In this document: in pieces, positions 7,319-17,153 of the stretch
Layout of the letters: every line of letters begins with the position of its first letter
Position numbering within the stretch: the stretch's first letter is position 1
Origin: Sedimentibacter hydroxybenzoicus DSM 7310
GTDB taxonomy: Bacteria > Bacillota > Clostridia > Tissierellales > Sedimentibacteraceae
Reading direction: 5' to 3'
NCBI RefSeq assembly: GCF_013403245.1
Contig: NZ_JACBNQ010000021.1
Coordinates: 1-64,000, forward strand
Length of the DNA: 64,000 bases
The notes under the pieces: generated by a model
The model's input: the letters and a program-made list of their open reading frames with translations, nothing else
What the model was told of the DNA's origin: nothing
The model's database searches: none
Program-made: the position numbers and the translations under genes

Positions 7319-9388
7319 ATGAAGATTAACAAATTTCAAACATTGCGATTTAAATTAAGTCTGATAATAATACTGTTTGCATTAGTTCCGGTACTCATTA
7401 TCAGCTTCATTACCATCAACAGAATGCAGGTTAATACTGTATCGGAGCAAAAAAAATCTGCTGAAAAACAATTATCCTTGGTAAGTGACAATGTTGATGT
7501 TGTTTTCAGCGATATGCAGAACAATGTATCTTACTTTGCCGGCAGCAAGACAGTCAGGCTTGCAGACCGCACTATTACATCCTATACAAGCAACACAGGA
7601 ACTAAGTCAATGACTCCAAGCAAAAGTTCGGGTGTTGAGAAGGATATTTACGAAAGCTTCCGTGAATTCGGAGAAACTCATCCGAATTATCAGTACGTCT
7701 ACATGGGTACGGAACAGGGCGGATACATCCAGTATCCCGAAGGAAACATGGATGGAGCTTTTGATCCGCGCCAGAGACCGTGGTATCCTGATGCTGTTGC
7801 AAATCCGGACAAGCCCGTATTAGGCTCACCGTATTATTTTGCAACAGATGATATTGTAATCATAGGTGCTTCACAGGCAATAAAAAATACGTCGGGCAAA
7901 GTTATCGGCGTTATGGCAATGGACATGAGCCTTGACAGCCTTACATCCATGTTTGAGAAAGCAAGCAGAGATTTTTACGGATACTACATGCTTGTAGGCG
8001 CAGACGGCACAATTTTATCAGACCCTAATAACAAAGAAAATAACTTTAAAAATATTTCAGAAGTATATGATTCACAATTTGCTGCTGCAGTTACCTCAAA
8101 TGCGGATTTTGAAAAGGTAAAAATAGACGGAAAAGATTACTTGATAAAAAGTATCTATTCCGAAAGCACAGGTTGGAACTATGTTTCTGTAGTTGATGAA
8201 TACGCTGTGCGTGGCGTTGTGAGAAATACGGGAAAATTTGTTTACTTATCAATGGCTGTAATTTTTGCTGTAGCAGCGGCATTTGCATTAATAGCGGGTA
8301 ACAGCATCTCAAAACCTGTAAATGCGGTAGTAAAATCAGCAAATGATGTTGCCGGCGGAAATTTCAACGTAAGGATTGATGTTAAGTCAACGGGCGAAAT
8401 TGGTCTCTTAATAGATTCATTCAAGCATATAGGAAAAACTCTTTCAACCTATAAATCATATATTGAGGAGATATCTCACATACTGAATCAAATAGCTGAC
8501 GGTAATATGAATTTTAAGCTTGAATCAGACTACATAGGTGAATTCAGCAAAATTAAGGATGCTCTTTTGAACATTTCAAAAACACTTACTCAAACACTTG
8601 CTGAAATAAAAGTAGCATCCGACCAGATAGCAAGCGGCTCTGATCAGGTCGCAGCAGGTGCTCAGGCTCTCAGTCAGGGATCAACGGAGCAGGCTTCCTC
8701 TATACAGGAGTTGTCGGCAACAATACAAGATATCTCATCGCAGATTGATGATAATGCTAAAACAGCGCAAAATGCCAATGTACTGTCAAGTCAGGCAGGA
8801 GAAGGTGTTATGGAAGCTAATTCTGATATGCAGCAGCTTATGAAGGCCATGCAGGAAATAAACGATAAATCCAATGAAGTAAGCAATATCATAAAAACTA
8901 TAGACAATATTGCTTTCCAAACAAATATTTTAGCTCTCAATGCGGCAGTTGAAGCAGCAAGAGCGGGAAGTGCGGGTAAGGGCTTTGCTGTTGTAGCGGA
9001 CGAGGTTAGAAATCTTGCACAAAAATCAGCAGAGGCTGCCAAGGATACAACACTGCTTATCAGTGACACCGTACAGGCTATAAGCAAAGGAACTCAGATA
9101 GCTGAAAAAACTGCTTCATCACTTAATGCGGTGGTGGAAAAAACCGGAAGCTTGACAAGCCTTATAAAAGGCATATCTCAGGCCAGCATTCATCAGGCAG
9201 AGGGTTCCAATCAGATTGCCATAGGCATAGAGCAAATATCGGCAGTTGTTCAGACAAATTCTGCTACGTCTGAAGAAAGTGCCGCTGCAAGCCAGGAGCT
9301 TTCAAGTCAGGCAGTAATACTTAATGAGCTTGTGAATAAATTCAACCTAAACGAAGAGGCGACAGAAGAAACAACACAGAAAGCATAA
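7319..9388 (+). CDS. Methyl-accepting chemotaxis protein (dCache-HAMP-MCP signal)
   Basis: A 689-residue transmembrane chemoreceptor. First membrane helix at ~12-33 ([20 protein letters not shown]), extracellular double-Cache domain ~40-290 with the [11 protein letters not shown] motif typical of dCache_1, second helix ~300-325, HAMP ~325-380, then a long cytoplasmic coiled coil. The signalling tip reads [20 protein letters not shown] and [14 protein letters not shown]. dCache_1 receptors often bind amino acids, which would suit an amino acid fermenter, but the ligand is not deducible. The start has CGGAGGG eight bases upstream. The gene stands alone, without che genes nearby. Confidence 0.93.
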   Translation: MKINKFQTLRFKLSLIIILFALVPVLIISFITINRMQVNTVSEQKKSAEKQLSLVSDNVDVVFSDMQNNVSYFAGSKTVRLADRTITSYTSNTGTKSMTPSKSSGVEKDIYESFREFGETHPNYQYVYMGTEQGGYIQYPEGNMDGAFDPRQRPWYPDAVANPDKPVLGSPYYFATDDIVIIGASQAIKNTSGKVIGVMAMDMSLDSLTSMFEKASRDFYGYYMLVGADGTILSDPNNKENNFKNISEVYDSQFAAAVTSNADFEKVKIDGKDYLIKSIYSESTGWNYVSVVDEYAVRGVVRNTGKFVYLSMAVIFAVAAAFALIAGNSISKPVNAVVKSANDVAGGNFNVRIDVKSTGEIGLLIDSFKHIGKTLSTYKSYIEEISHILNQIADGNMNFKLESDYIGEFSKIKDALLNISKTLTQTLAEIKVASDQIASGSDQVAAGAQALSQGSTEQASSIQELSATIQDISSQIDDNAKTAQNANVLSSQAGEGVMEANSDMQQLMKAMQEINDKSNEVSNIIKTIDNIAFQTNILALNAAVEAARAGSAGKGFAVVADEVRNLAQKSAEAAKDTTLLISDTVQAISKGTQIAEKTASSLNAVVEKTGSLTSLIKGISQASIHQAEGSNQIAIGIEQISAVVQTNSATSEESAAASQELSSQAVILNELVNKFNLNEEATEETTQKA

Positions 9389-9392
9389 ATTA

Positions 9393-9450
9393 CAGGAGGG
9401 GACGGACCTTTCAGTGAAGAAAAATATTTCACTGAAAGGTCCGTCCCCTG
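9393..9450. terminator. Family D perfect hairpin between convergent genes
   Basis: Arms CAG-GAGGGGACGGACC and TTTCAGTGAA pair with TTCACTGAAAGGTCCGTCCCC-CTG around a short A/T loop. It lies between the convergent chemoreceptor and LonH-like genes. A similar GGGGACGGACC hairpin occurs at 46003-46065 between another convergent pair. The role is probably two-way termination, though the T-run is poor. Confidence 0.65.
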
Positions 9451-9471
9451 AATGCTACATATTTGATTTTT

Positions 9472-11931
9472 CTATTCTTCCACTGCTTCTAATACCTTGT
9501 TGAATTCTCTCAGCTTTTGGTTTACAAAATAGAAAATACTGTCTTTTGGATATTCGCCGAATTTATCCGGTTCACCTGCAGGGATTCCTGTCAGTAATTC
9601 TAATCCCTCTTCTATTTTCTTAACTGAATAAATATGGAATCTTCCTTCACTTACGGCATTTATTACTTCATCCTTAAGCATGAGGTTGGTAACATTGCTT
9701 TCGGGAATTATAACTCCCTGATATCCTGTCAATCCGTTTAATGAACAAATATCAAAGAATCCCTCTATTTTTTCGTTTACTCCTCCTATGGGCTGGATTT
9801 CTCCCATCTGGTTAACTGATCCGGTTACAGCCATGCTTTGCTTTATAGGAATGTCTGACAGGCTTGATAATATGGCATACAGCTCAGCACTGGATGCGCT
9901 GTCTCCTTCTACTCCACCGTACAACTGTTCAAAGGTTACCTGAGCAGTCAGGCCCAATTGTTTTTCCTGTGCAAATTTTCCTCCGAGGTAACCGTTCAGA
10001 GTGAGTACCCCTTTGGAGTGAATATTGCCGCTCATTTCTGTTTCCCGTTCAATGTTGATTATGCCTTCTCTGCCCGAATATGTCCTGGCAGTTATCCTTG
10101 AAGGCAGGCCGAAGGAATATCCTGATGAGCTCATTACCGACAGTCCGTTTACCTGACCGACAACTTCTCCCTCGGTATCTATGAACACCTTTTTCCGAGC
10201 TATTTGCTGCTGCATTTTTTCTTCAATCATATTGGAGCGGTATTTTTTGTTTTTGATGGCTCTTTCTACGTGTTCCGCATCTACAAATTCTAAATTGTCG
10301 CTGTCCGCAAGCGCTGATGCTTCATACAGTATTTCACTTACAACATTGAATCTTGTAGAGAGCTTATCTTGGTCGTCTGCCAATCTTGACCCGAATTCTA
10401 TAACCTTGGACATTGCTGCGCAATTTAAGTGCTTGAGATTTTCCTGTTCGCACATGGAACCTATGAAGGAAACATAATGCTGTATGTTTTCACTTGTTCT
10501 ATCCATTTCAACATCAAAGTCCACATTAACCTTGAACAACTTTTTAAAATCCTCATCTGCCGAAAGGAAACGATAATACAAGAAGCTTCCAACCAAAATT
10601 ACCTTTACATTCAAAGGTATGGGCTCAGGCTTCAATGTCACCGTAGGTACAAACCTGCTTTGTTCTCCTATATTTTCAACCAATGCCTGTCTGTATTTAA
10701 GTGCCTTTTTCAAAGCATCCCAGGCATATGGATCCATCAGCAAATCCTTTGCCTGCAATATTAAATAACCGCCGTTTGCCCTTTGTAAAGCACCTGATTT
10801 AATCATCGTAAAATCGGTCATGGTAGTCATCATATGATTTTTATATTCGATTTTTCCGAACAGGTTATAATAGTATGGGTTGCTTTCTACAACGACGGGT
10901 GCTCCCTTTGCATCTTCGTTATTGACGAACAGGTTCACTTTATATCGTGTGAACGGATTTTTGCTGTCCTTTGATTCCAGCAGCTTTGTATCAAATAATT
11001 CTTCCTCTTCGGAATTCTCTCCATCTTCATTAAATTCTGCCGCAAATTCTTCGTTTACTACAGACCTGACATTTCTGAATATCGTATGGTTTTCTGCCAC
11101 ATCCTTCAAAACGTTGTCTAAATAATTTATTATTTCTGAAATATCGGCGTATTTTTCTTTTAATTGGTTAATGAGCGGTTCTGCCGCGTTTCGTGCTGTC
11201 TGTTCTTCTAGATCCATATATTGTTCTTCTGCTATTTTTTGAGATATTTGTACATCACGTATTTTTTCATCTATTTCTTTTGCTATTTTACTTCTCTTAT
11301 TGTCTATTGCTTCTCTTTCATCTAACGAAAGCTGTTGATATTCCTCGGGAGTAATTAATCGATCTCCCTTGAGAGGTATTAACAGCACTCTTTGTCCTGA
11401 CTGCTGTATGCCGAAGCCGGAATCAAGAGCAAGCTTCTCTATATCTCTTAGGATTACATTCATTTTTTCGTTGGTTTTTTGTATTAGAACATCTTTTTGC
11501 TGTAAAAAAGTACTTCCTTCAAATTGCTTAGGTATATATATAGTTAAATTAGAAATTAATTTATCCATATCCTTTTGAAATTCTTTTCCCTTGCCGGGAG
11601 GCAGAGATATGGCAAGAGGTTTATCCCATTCACTGAAATTATTGATGTAACACCAGTCATTTGGTATCGGTCCTTTTCCTGACACCTTTGACACAACTGA
11701 TTGCGTATATGTGCTTTTTCCTGTGCCCTGTGGACCAAGTACAAAAATATTGTAACCCGGCACATTCATTGACAGACCAAACTCCATTGATTTGACCGCT
11801 CTGTCCTGACCTATAACTCCTTGCAATATTTCCACATCCTTGGATGTCTGACAAAAATGCAATTCCTCTTCTATCTTACATATTTTCTTAAGTCTTTCTG
11901 TAGGGATTTTGTATTTGTTGGGATTAGACAT
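9472..11931 (-). CDS. LonH/LonB-like ATP-dependent protease (AAA_32 plus S16 Lon domain)
   Basis: An 819-residue protein with one ATPase module and a Lon protease domain. Walker A is GPQGTGKST (~residues 68-76), with a coiled-coil insert at ~170-270. The C-terminal S16 domain carries the catalytic Ser in GDSASSAELY and Lys in GGVNEKIEGF. The family (YcbZ-like, AAA_32) differs from housekeeping Lon by lacking the N-terminal substrate domain. Role: energy-dependent degradation of cytoplasmic proteins; substrates unknown. RBS AGGAGG in front of the ATG. The structured RNA at 12036-12171 ends 105 bp upstream with a terminator, so the gene must use its own promoter or readthrough. Confidence 0.9.
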   Translation of the reverse strand: MSNPNKYKIPTERLKKICKIEEELHFCQTSKDVEILQGVIGQDRAVKSMEFGLSMNVPGYNIFVLGPQGTGKSTYTQSVVSKVSGKGPIPNDWCYINNFSEWDKPLAISLPPGKGKEFQKDMDKLISNLTIYIPKQFEGSTFLQQKDVLIQKTNEKMNVILRDIEKLALDSGFGIQQSGQRVLLIPLKGDRLITPEEYQQLSLDEREAIDNKRSKIAKEIDEKIRDVQISQKIAEEQYMDLEEQTARNAAEPLINQLKEKYADISEIINYLDNVLKDVAENHTIFRNVRSVVNEEFAAEFNEDGENSEEEELFDTKLLESKDSKNPFTRYKVNLFVNNEDAKGAPVVVESNPYYYNLFGKIEYKNHMMTTMTDFTMIKSGALQRANGGYLILQAKDLLMDPYAWDALKKALKYRQALVENIGEQSRFVPTVTLKPEPIPLNVKVILVGSFLYYRFLSADEDFKKLFKVNVDFDVEMDRTSENIQHYVSFIGSMCEQENLKHLNCAAMSKVIEFGSRLADDQDKLSTRFNVVSEILYEASALADSDNLEFVDAEHVERAIKNKKYRSNMIEEKMQQQIARKKVFIDTEGEVVGQVNGLSVMSSSGYSFGLPSRITARTYSGREGIINIERETEMSGNIHSKGVLTLNGYLGGKFAQEKQLGLTAQVTFEQLYGGVEGDSASSAELYAILSSLSDIPIKQSMAVTGSVNQMGEIQPIGGVNEKIEGFFDICSLNGLTGYQGVIIPESNVTNLMLKDEVINAVSEGRFHIYSVKKIEEGLELLTGIPAGEPDKFGEYPKDSIFYFVNQKLREFNKVLEAVEE

Positions 11932-12035
11932 AATAACCTCCTATAAAATTAAAATCATATAAATAGGGTATACCCCCAAAAATATTTTGTTAAACTATAA
12001 ATTTATGGAATGAAAGAAATAAGATTTTAAAACTT

Positions 12036-12064
12036 AAAAAAGCAGATAACAAAAGTTATCTGCT
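12036..12064 (-). terminator. Intrinsic terminator of the small RNA
   Basis: Minus-strand AGCAGATAAC, loop TTTT, GTTATCTGCT followed by TTTTT. Perfect 10-bp stem. Confidence 0.9.
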
Positions 12065-12171
12065 CATAATATCATAAGAATTAAGTGGGGCGACACTCCC
12101 ACATCTCCTAACAAGGGTGACGGCTGCCCGTTCCGTCCTTTAATTCTTATACTATATTTTTATTATTCTGT
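12036..12171 (-). ncRNA. Candidate structured small RNA downstream of the nuclease gene
   Basis: About 135 nt, bounded by a consensus promoter (12178-12206) and an intrinsic terminator (12036-12064). An 11-bp closing stem ATAAGAATTAA / TTAATTCTTAT (12074-12084 with 12140-12150) encloses two smaller stems: GACGG...CCGTC around AACGGGCAG, and GTGGG...CCCAC. The GC-rich interior stands out against AT-rich surroundings, a usual sign of a functional RNA. I do not recognise a known family: it is not 6S, tmRNA, SRP or a riboswitch class I can name. It lies directly behind a PBECR-like nuclease gene on the same strand and could be its RNA antitoxin, or an unrelated regulatory RNA. Confidence 0.7.
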
Positions 12172-12177
12172 ACCATA

Positions 12178-12206
12178 ATTATACATATAAAATAATATTA
12201 AGTCAA
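12178..12206 (-). promoter_or_regulatory. Strong sigma-A promoter of the small RNA
   Basis: Minus strand TTGACT, 17-bp spacer, TATAAT: one mismatch to full consensus. The -35 box overlaps the last codons of the nuclease gene. Transcription would start near 12171. Confidence 0.8.
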
Positions 12207-12560
12207 GCTTTTTAGGCATCCCTTATTTATGAAATTAAATACTCTTTTACTATTCAACAAATACATCGTTCTTACATAATACTTTTCTCCCATTGAAATT
12301 CTAACAGCAATTTTAACATATTCATTATTAGTATTAAATTCTTTAACATATTCAATAGAATTATTTGAATTATTTAATCCAATATAGTCAGGTTCTGATA
12401 AAATTTCTTCAATATTATCTTTATATTTTTCATAAACATCCAAATGTTTATTTTTCATATGATTAATATTGCTTTCTCCAAGATAAATAGGCGTATCTAC
12501 TTTTATATCAATATTTAAAATCTTTAGTACATCCCTATGGATTCTTCCTACTTGTTTCAC
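12198..12560 (-). CDS. PBECR-like (Barnase/EndoU/ColicinE5-RelE) nuclease-type protein
   Basis: A 120-residue protein with TPIYLGESNINHMKNKH, YKDNIEEILSEPDYIG, an internal EYVKEF strand and a C-terminal YVRTMYLLNSKRVFNFI. This pattern matches the PBECR group of small RNase-like domains found in phage and polymorphic toxins; conserved His, Lys and Arg are present but catalysis is not proven. GTG at 12558-12560 is preferred over the earlier GTG at 12572 because GGAG is six bases upstream. No protein antitoxin is adjacent; instead a separately transcribed structured RNA follows on the same strand. Confidence 0.7.
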   Translation of the reverse strand: MKQVGRIHRDVLKILNIDIKVDTPIYLGESNINHMKNKHLDVYEKYKDNIEEILSEPDYIGLNNSNNSIEYVKEFNTNNEYVKIAVRISMGEKYYVRTMYLLNSKRVFNFINKGCLKSLT

Positions 12561-12587
12561 GTAATACTCCACAAATTTATTTGGAAT

Positions 12588-12616
12588 ATTTTAACATATA
12601 ATTCATCATAAATCAA
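12588..12616 (-). promoter_or_regulatory. Sigma-A promoter of the nuclease gene
   Basis: Minus strand TTGATT, 17-bp spacer, TAAAAT, ending about 28 bp before the GTG start. Confidence 0.6.
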
Positions 12617-12654
12617 CAATAACTTGCAAATTTTAACAATAATAATTTAATTAA

Positions 12655-12684
12655 CAAAAAATTCTTCGGTTTGGTACCGAAGAA
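12655..12684 (-). terminator. Terminator of the ABC exporter operon
   Basis: Minus strand TTCTTCGGT, loop ACCAA, ACCGAAGAA, then TTTTTT. It follows the last permease stop by 6 bp. Confidence 0.92.
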
Positions 12685-12690
12685 CCTTTG

Positions 12691-13869
12691 TTATATTGAC
12701 TGTTTGTTAAGTGAAAATGCACCGATTGTAAAGAATGTGATTCCCATAACTGTTAATACCATTGACGGAAGTATGGCTGCTTCAAAGCCCATTCCGCTGC
12801 TTGCTATACTTTCTATCCCCTGCATAGCCCATTTTTGCGGTGTCAGCTCGGCTAATAGCAGCAGAGCTTTATTATTTACTATTTCCAAGGGCCACATGCA
12901 CCCGCCAAGCATAGATGTGCTTGTTAAAACTATGGGAGCTATGGAGCCAAGCTGCGCCTGTGTCTTTATAAATCCGGTCATCATCAGACCCAGTGAAGTA
13001 ACTGCAAAAATGAATGCGGCTGAAACCAATAATACTCCTGCCATACTGTTGCCCCAATCAATTCCTATCAGATACTTACCGCTTAATATCAACACTCCCA
13101 TCTGGACTGCTCCCGTAATATAAGCAACTATCATGCTTCCTCCCAGAATGCCGGTTCTTGAAACGGGCGATATGAGCATTCTTTCCCATGTTTTATGCTG
13201 CTTATCGTAAAGAATCGTTCCTATACCGAAAACCATGGTATACATCGAGAAAAATAATGTAAATCCGATCATGGAATGCATCAATCCATCGTATCCTGCC
13301 TGTATGCCGCTTTCGGCAACCGTTGCTTTTACAAAAATTGGATTTTTATACTTCCATGAATCCATAACATTGTCATAGCTTGATGACCTTATTTTTTCAA
13401 AATCTGAATCCGGCTTAGCAGATTGAATAAAGGCGGCGGTTACATCCGCAATCCTGTTAGCTCCTGCCATTTTCATCGTAATGCCCGATACTATTTCCTG
13501 CAAGGTCAATATTACGGTATCATCCTTTATCTTCATAATTCCTAATGAAATACTCAGCCCTTCTTCAACATTTCTTTGAAAGCCTTCTTTGATTAAAAGG
13601 CCCATACTCACATTGCCTTCTTCAATATCCTTCTCTGCAGCCTTTATATCCGCCTCTTTGAACTTAAAATCCTTATATGTGTTTAATTCGCTTATTAATG
13701 CCTGAGAATAATAGCTTTTATCTTCGTCAACTATATACACCGTCGGTTTATAGGTAGTAAAGGATGCACCGAATATTGCCGTAAAACCAAGTGCCATCGC
13801 CGTCATAAATACAAATATCATCCATTCATCTCTAAGTCTAAGCAATCTTAACTTTATTACGCTTAACAT
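12691..13869 (-). CDS. ABC-2 type exporter permease (LnrN-like)
   Basis: A 392-residue permease with one N-terminal membrane helix (~17-38), a large extracellular loop (~40-200) and a cluster of five helices (~205-385), the ABC2_membrane_3 layout. It includes the LILSGKYLIGIDWGNSMAGV and MTGFIKTQAQLGSI segments. It overlaps the end of the upstream permease by 32 bp, yet has its own GGAGGG eight bases before the ATG. Last gene of the kinase-regulator-lipoprotein-ATPase-permease-permease group. In B. subtilis the same set-up (LnrLMN) exports polyene-type antibiotics; the substrate here is unknown. Confidence 0.85.
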   Translation of the reverse strand: MLSVIKLRLLRLRDEWMIFVFMTAMALGFTAIFGASFTTYKPTVYIVDEDKSYYSQALISELNTYKDFKFKEADIKAAEKDIEEGNVSMGLLIKEGFQRNVEEGLSISLGIMKIKDDTVILTLQEIVSGITMKMAGANRIADVTAAFIQSAKPDSDFEKIRSSSYDNVMDSWKYKNPIFVKATVAESGIQAGYDGLMHSMIGFTLFFSMYTMVFGIGTILYDKQHKTWERMLISPVSRTGILGGSMIVAYITGAVQMGVLILSGKYLIGIDWGNSMAGVLLVSAAFIFAVTSLGLMMTGFIKTQAQLGSIAPIVLTSTSMLGGCMWPLEIVNNKALLLLAELTPQKWAMQGIESIASSGMGFEAAILPSMVLTVMGITFFTIGAFSLNKQSI

Positions 13870-15214
13870 TTCCGGTACCCTCCTTTCCTTTTAATACAAA
13901 AACTGCCGCCAACATAAATATCATGCCCATGGCAATCAGCATTAATATATGGTTCAAAATATCAGCTACAGCATAGCCGGTTATAATCTTTAAATATGAC
14001 CTTATGGCGATCCCGTTAAGTGACAGAAAACTGAGATTTTGCATAAATTCAGGCATTACATCTATAGGGAAAAAGCTGCCTCCCAAAAGCGCCATTACTT
14101 GTATTATTGCCGATTCAAACATATTTGCCATCTTGTAATTTCCTGCCTTGTAGGTCAATGCTCCTACAAACGAGCCAAGTCCCGCTACGGCAAATGCAGA
14201 CACTATACTTATCAATATGACTGACCCGATATTACCCCATTGAACCTTTAATGCAAAATGTGTAAATGTAATCATAACGGTTATTTGTAACAATGCTATT
14301 AAAAACACCGTCATAAAATTACCTGATAATATTTCAAGCTTAGTTGTTCCGGCAATAACCATGCGCTGATAGGTTTGATTGTCTTTTTCCTCTAACAGCA
14401 TTCTTCCGCCAATGCCTGCTGCAAACAATATGAACATCGTCATCATACCGACGGCATAATAGTCGGCACTGTTTACCTGTTTTCTTCCTTCCATCACAAC
14501 GTTATCTAAATTTACGTCAATGGACTTTATAACATCCGAGATACCTTCCATCAATTGATCTAAATTGTCAAAGCCATCATCAGAAATATTGTTGGTCATA
14601 GAGGTTTCTATTACAACATTTTTCCCTATGATTATGGTAGACATGGCATTTGAATACGCATCTATAACTGAACTGACTATTTTGCCGCTCAGGCTTTTGT
14701 CCGGATGAGTCAGTATTTTTATATCAACCTTATTTCTGAAAGGTGTCAGAAGATTTACCTTCATGTTATATATAAATTTATCAGGCAGGAGGACAATTGC
14801 CGAAACCTCTTCATTGTTTAATTTATTTAATGCCTTTTTTTCATCTGAAACCAATGTGTATTTTATAAGCTCAGATACGTCCTTACTTTCCAAAAAATCA
14901 TCAAAAAAAAGGTTTTCGGGATTTATGTCTTCGCCTGAATCAATAAGTTTTTGGATTGCATCCTCACCCATACTGTCGGCAACTAAACTATTCTTCAATG
15001 ATGATTCAAACATTTGATTATCGACCTTCTCGTCATAAAGCTTTACGACCGCTATATTGATAGGTTCAAAATCGGAATCACCGCTTGCAAAAGAACCTTT
15101 CAACGCCATGCTTAATATGGTGGTTAAAATTATCGGCATAAGGATCATTATTGCCAAAGCTTTTTTGTCGCTCAGTATGATCTTTAAATCTTTTTTAATA
15201 ATATTAATCTTCAT
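13838..15214 (-). CDS. ABC-2 type exporter permease (LnrM-like)
   Basis: A 458-residue permease, first membrane helix at ~20-42, a large external domain (~45-245) and five to six C-terminal helices (~250-445). It contains GGRMLLEEKDNQTYQRMVIAG (split at the helix turn), a conserved ABC-2 permease feature before the second helix. It pairs with the 392-residue permease as a heterodimer, energised by the ATPase encoded 10 bp upstream. The two permeases are diverged paralogues. Confidence 0.86.
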   Translation of the reverse strand: MKINIIKKDLKIILSDKKALAIMILMPIILTTILSMALKGSFASGDSDFEPINIAVVKLYDEKVDNQMFESSLKNSLVADSMGEDAIQKLIDSGEDINPENLFFDDFLESKDVSELIKYTLVSDEKKALNKLNNEEVSAIVLLPDKFIYNMKVNLLTPFRNKVDIKILTHPDKSLSGKIVSSVIDAYSNAMSTIIIGKNVVIETSMTNNISDDGFDNLDQLMEGISDVIKSIDVNLDNVVMEGRKQVNSADYYAVGMMTMFILFAAGIGGRMLLEEKDNQTYQRMVIAGTTKLEILSGNFMTVFLIALLQITVMITFTHFALKVQWGNIGSVILISIVSAFAVAGLGSFVGALTYKAGNYKMANMFESAIIQVMALLGGSFFPIDVMPEFMQNLSFLSLNGIAIRSYLKIITGYAVADILNHILMLIAMGMIFMLAAVFVLKGKEGTGNVKRNKVKIA

Positions 15215-15223
15215 TCAAATCAC

Positions 15224-16153
15224 CTAATCTCTCAAAGCTTTGCCGGTTAAGTGCAGGAACACCGATTCAAGATTCGGTTTTTTAACATCTATCGTTTCTA
15301 TCATCCATCCGTTTTCCGTAACCTTTGCAATAATATCCGCTAACAAGACATCTGTTGAACTGCCAAATAAATTAATTACATTTTCATTTATTTTTGCCTC
15401 ATAGACTCCTTTAATCTCCATCAGGTGATTTATGACCTCTTCATCATTTTTGTCAAGCTTAAGATTTATCTGGGTTTTTTCCTTTACTAAATCAACCAAT
15501 TCCTGCTGAGTTCCCGATGCAATAATATTCCCTTCATCCATTATACAAAGCTCATTGCACAGATACTCAACTTCCTCCATGTAATGACTTGTATAAATTA
15601 TAGTCATACCTTGCTTGTTAAGCTCTAATACGGTATCTAATATATGATTTCTTGATTGAGGGTCAATACCTACAGTCGGTTCATCCATTATCAGCAGTTC
15701 GGGTTTATGAAGCAGGGCTGCGCCGATATTCAGCCTTCGTTTCATACCGCCCGAATATTTATCAACTCTATCATTTAACCTGCCGTTTAATCCTATAATA
15801 TCTGAAACCTCAAGGATTCTGTTTTTTAATTCCTGACCCTTCAATCCGTTCACGCTTCCCCAAAATGATAAATTTTCATATCCGGTGAGAGTGGGATAAA
15901 GAGCAATATCCTGCGGAACTACTCCAAGCCTTTGTCTTATCGGCTTTGAATCCTTCAATATACTTTTTCCTTCAAAAAATATATCTCCTTTTGTCGGTTC
16001 TATCAGTGTTGATATCATGGATATGGCAGTGGATTTCCCTGCACCGTTAGGTCCTAGCAGCCCGAATACCTGACCCCTTTTAACCTCAAAACTAATATTA
16101 TTAACAGCTTTAATGTTACCAAATTCTTTATATAAATTTTCTATTCTTAACAT
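15224..16153 (-). CDS. ABC exporter ATPase (LnrL-like)
   Basis: A 309-residue ATP-binding protein. Walker A GPNGAGKST (~34-42), signature YSGGMKRR (~138), Walker B LLIMDEPTVGID (~158), H-loop in YTSHYMEE. The C-terminal ~80 residues carry the DUF4162-like extension common in multidrug/antibiotic resistance ABC-2 ATPases. Spacing of 10 bp on each side places it in one operon with the lipoprotein and permeases. Confidence 0.93.
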   Translation of the reverse strand: MLRIENLYKEFGNIKAVNNISFEVKRGQVFGLLGPNGAGKSTAISMISTLIEPTKGDIFFEGKSILKDSKPIRQRLGVVPQDIALYPTLTGYENLSFWGSVNGLKGQELKNRILEVSDIIGLNGRLNDRVDKYSGGMKRRLNIGAALLHKPELLIMDEPTVGIDPQSRNHILDTVLELNKQGMTIIYTSHYMEEVEYLCNELCIMDEGNIIASGTQQELVDLVKEKTQINLKLDKNDEEVINHLMEIKGVYEAKINENVINLFGSSTDVLLADIIAKVTENGWMIETIDVKKPNLESVFLHLTGKALRD

Positions 16154-16163
16154 TTAAGCACCT

Positions 16164-17153
16164 CTAATTATTTTTAAATAAATCTTCCATTAAGCTTGGT
16201 ATGTCTTCTGAATTTTCAGTATCCAATGTATTTTCTTCGGTTAGTACAGGGAAGTTAAATGTTTGCTCTTTGTTGATATCCCAATTTTTAACGTCCAGGT
16301 TATATTCTGCACTTTTGAGAGTAATTTCTTCGTCTGCGGATTTTATTGAATAAGTTAAATTTTCATTCACTATATATCCGTCAATATCAACTAGGGCAGT
16401 GTATTTAAAATTTTCTATTTCAAATTTATCTATGTTGTCCTTAATGTTTTTTAATACTTTGTCAAAGGATATATCCACATCTATATCATCATTATTTATA
16501 ATTACATTTTCATTGTAGAAGCTTCTTAGTTTATCGTCTTCAGATGCAATTTCTATTATTTCAAGTATCAATTCTTTAATCTGTTCATTGCTTAATATAA
16601 TAGTATACTCTGTTGTTTTAACATCTCCGTCAGGGGTTGTGATTATTATGTCCTTCCCTTTAAATACATCCTCTTCTTTCATCAAACCAATCCATTTTTC
16701 GGCTGCTTGCTTCATAGTATCATCTGAAATCATCTGATTGTAGCCTTTTGTATCTCCATCAGTTTGCTGCATTTCACTTATCTTTATATATTTGCCTATA
16801 ACCGGCAGCTTCATAACCGCTTCTTCACCGTTTATAAACATATCAAAGTCATATCCTAAGCCGCCAAAATTAAAGTAATTTCTGAATATAGCTTTTTCTG
16901 CTTCATCGTCAAATACAATATTGAAGCTTCCGCTCATTTCTTTGAAATTGTTAATCTCCCTTATATCCTCCTGAGACATTTCATCTGTGTTGAAATCTAA
17001 TTTTACAGACATTTCTCCGGATGACTGACCTTTTTTAATTTGATTTGTTTTTTCAAGCGCCTTTTTATATTGTCCAAGATTATCTGTATTGCAGGCTGTC
17101 AATGTAATTATTATCAGCGCCAATGCCAATATTACGATTAATATTTTTTTCAT
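16164..17153 (-). CDS. Lipoprotein encoded with the ABC exporter
   Basis: A 329-residue protein with a signal peptide and lipobox LTAC (Cys21), so anchored to the outer face of the membrane. The body is beta-rich with repeated segments (GEMSVKLDFN, GSFNIVFDDEAE, KYTALVDIDGYIVNENLTYS), a pattern seen in LppX/LolA-like lipid-binding lipoproteins and in DUF6612-type proteins; this is resemblance only. B. subtilis lnrLMN has no such partner, so it may bind or sequester the exported lipophilic compound. GGGAGG precedes the ATG. Confidence 0.8.
   Translation of the reverse strand: MKKILIVILALALIIITLTACNTDNLGQYKKALEKTNQIKKGQSSGEMSVKLDFNTDEMSQEDIREINNFKEMSGSFNIVFDDEAEKAIFRNYFNFGGLGYDFDMFINGEEAVMKLPVIGKYIKISEMQQTDGDTKGYNQMISDDTMKQAAEKWIGLMKEEDVFKGKDIIITTPDGDVKTTEYTIILSNEQIKELILEIIEIASEDDKLRSFYNENVIINNDDIDVDISFDKVLKNIKDNIDKFEIENFKYTALVDIDGYIVNENLTYSIKSADEEITLKSAEYNLDVKNWDINKEQTFNFPVLTEENTLDTENSEDIPSLMEDLFKNN

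Noticed and set aside
12036-12171. NiCo or other riboswitch controlling the LonH-like gene
   Set aside because: The RNA contains GGGCAGC-like bases, but the four-way junction of NiCo riboswitches is absent and the terminator lies 105 bp before the gene with no antiterminator pairing seen.
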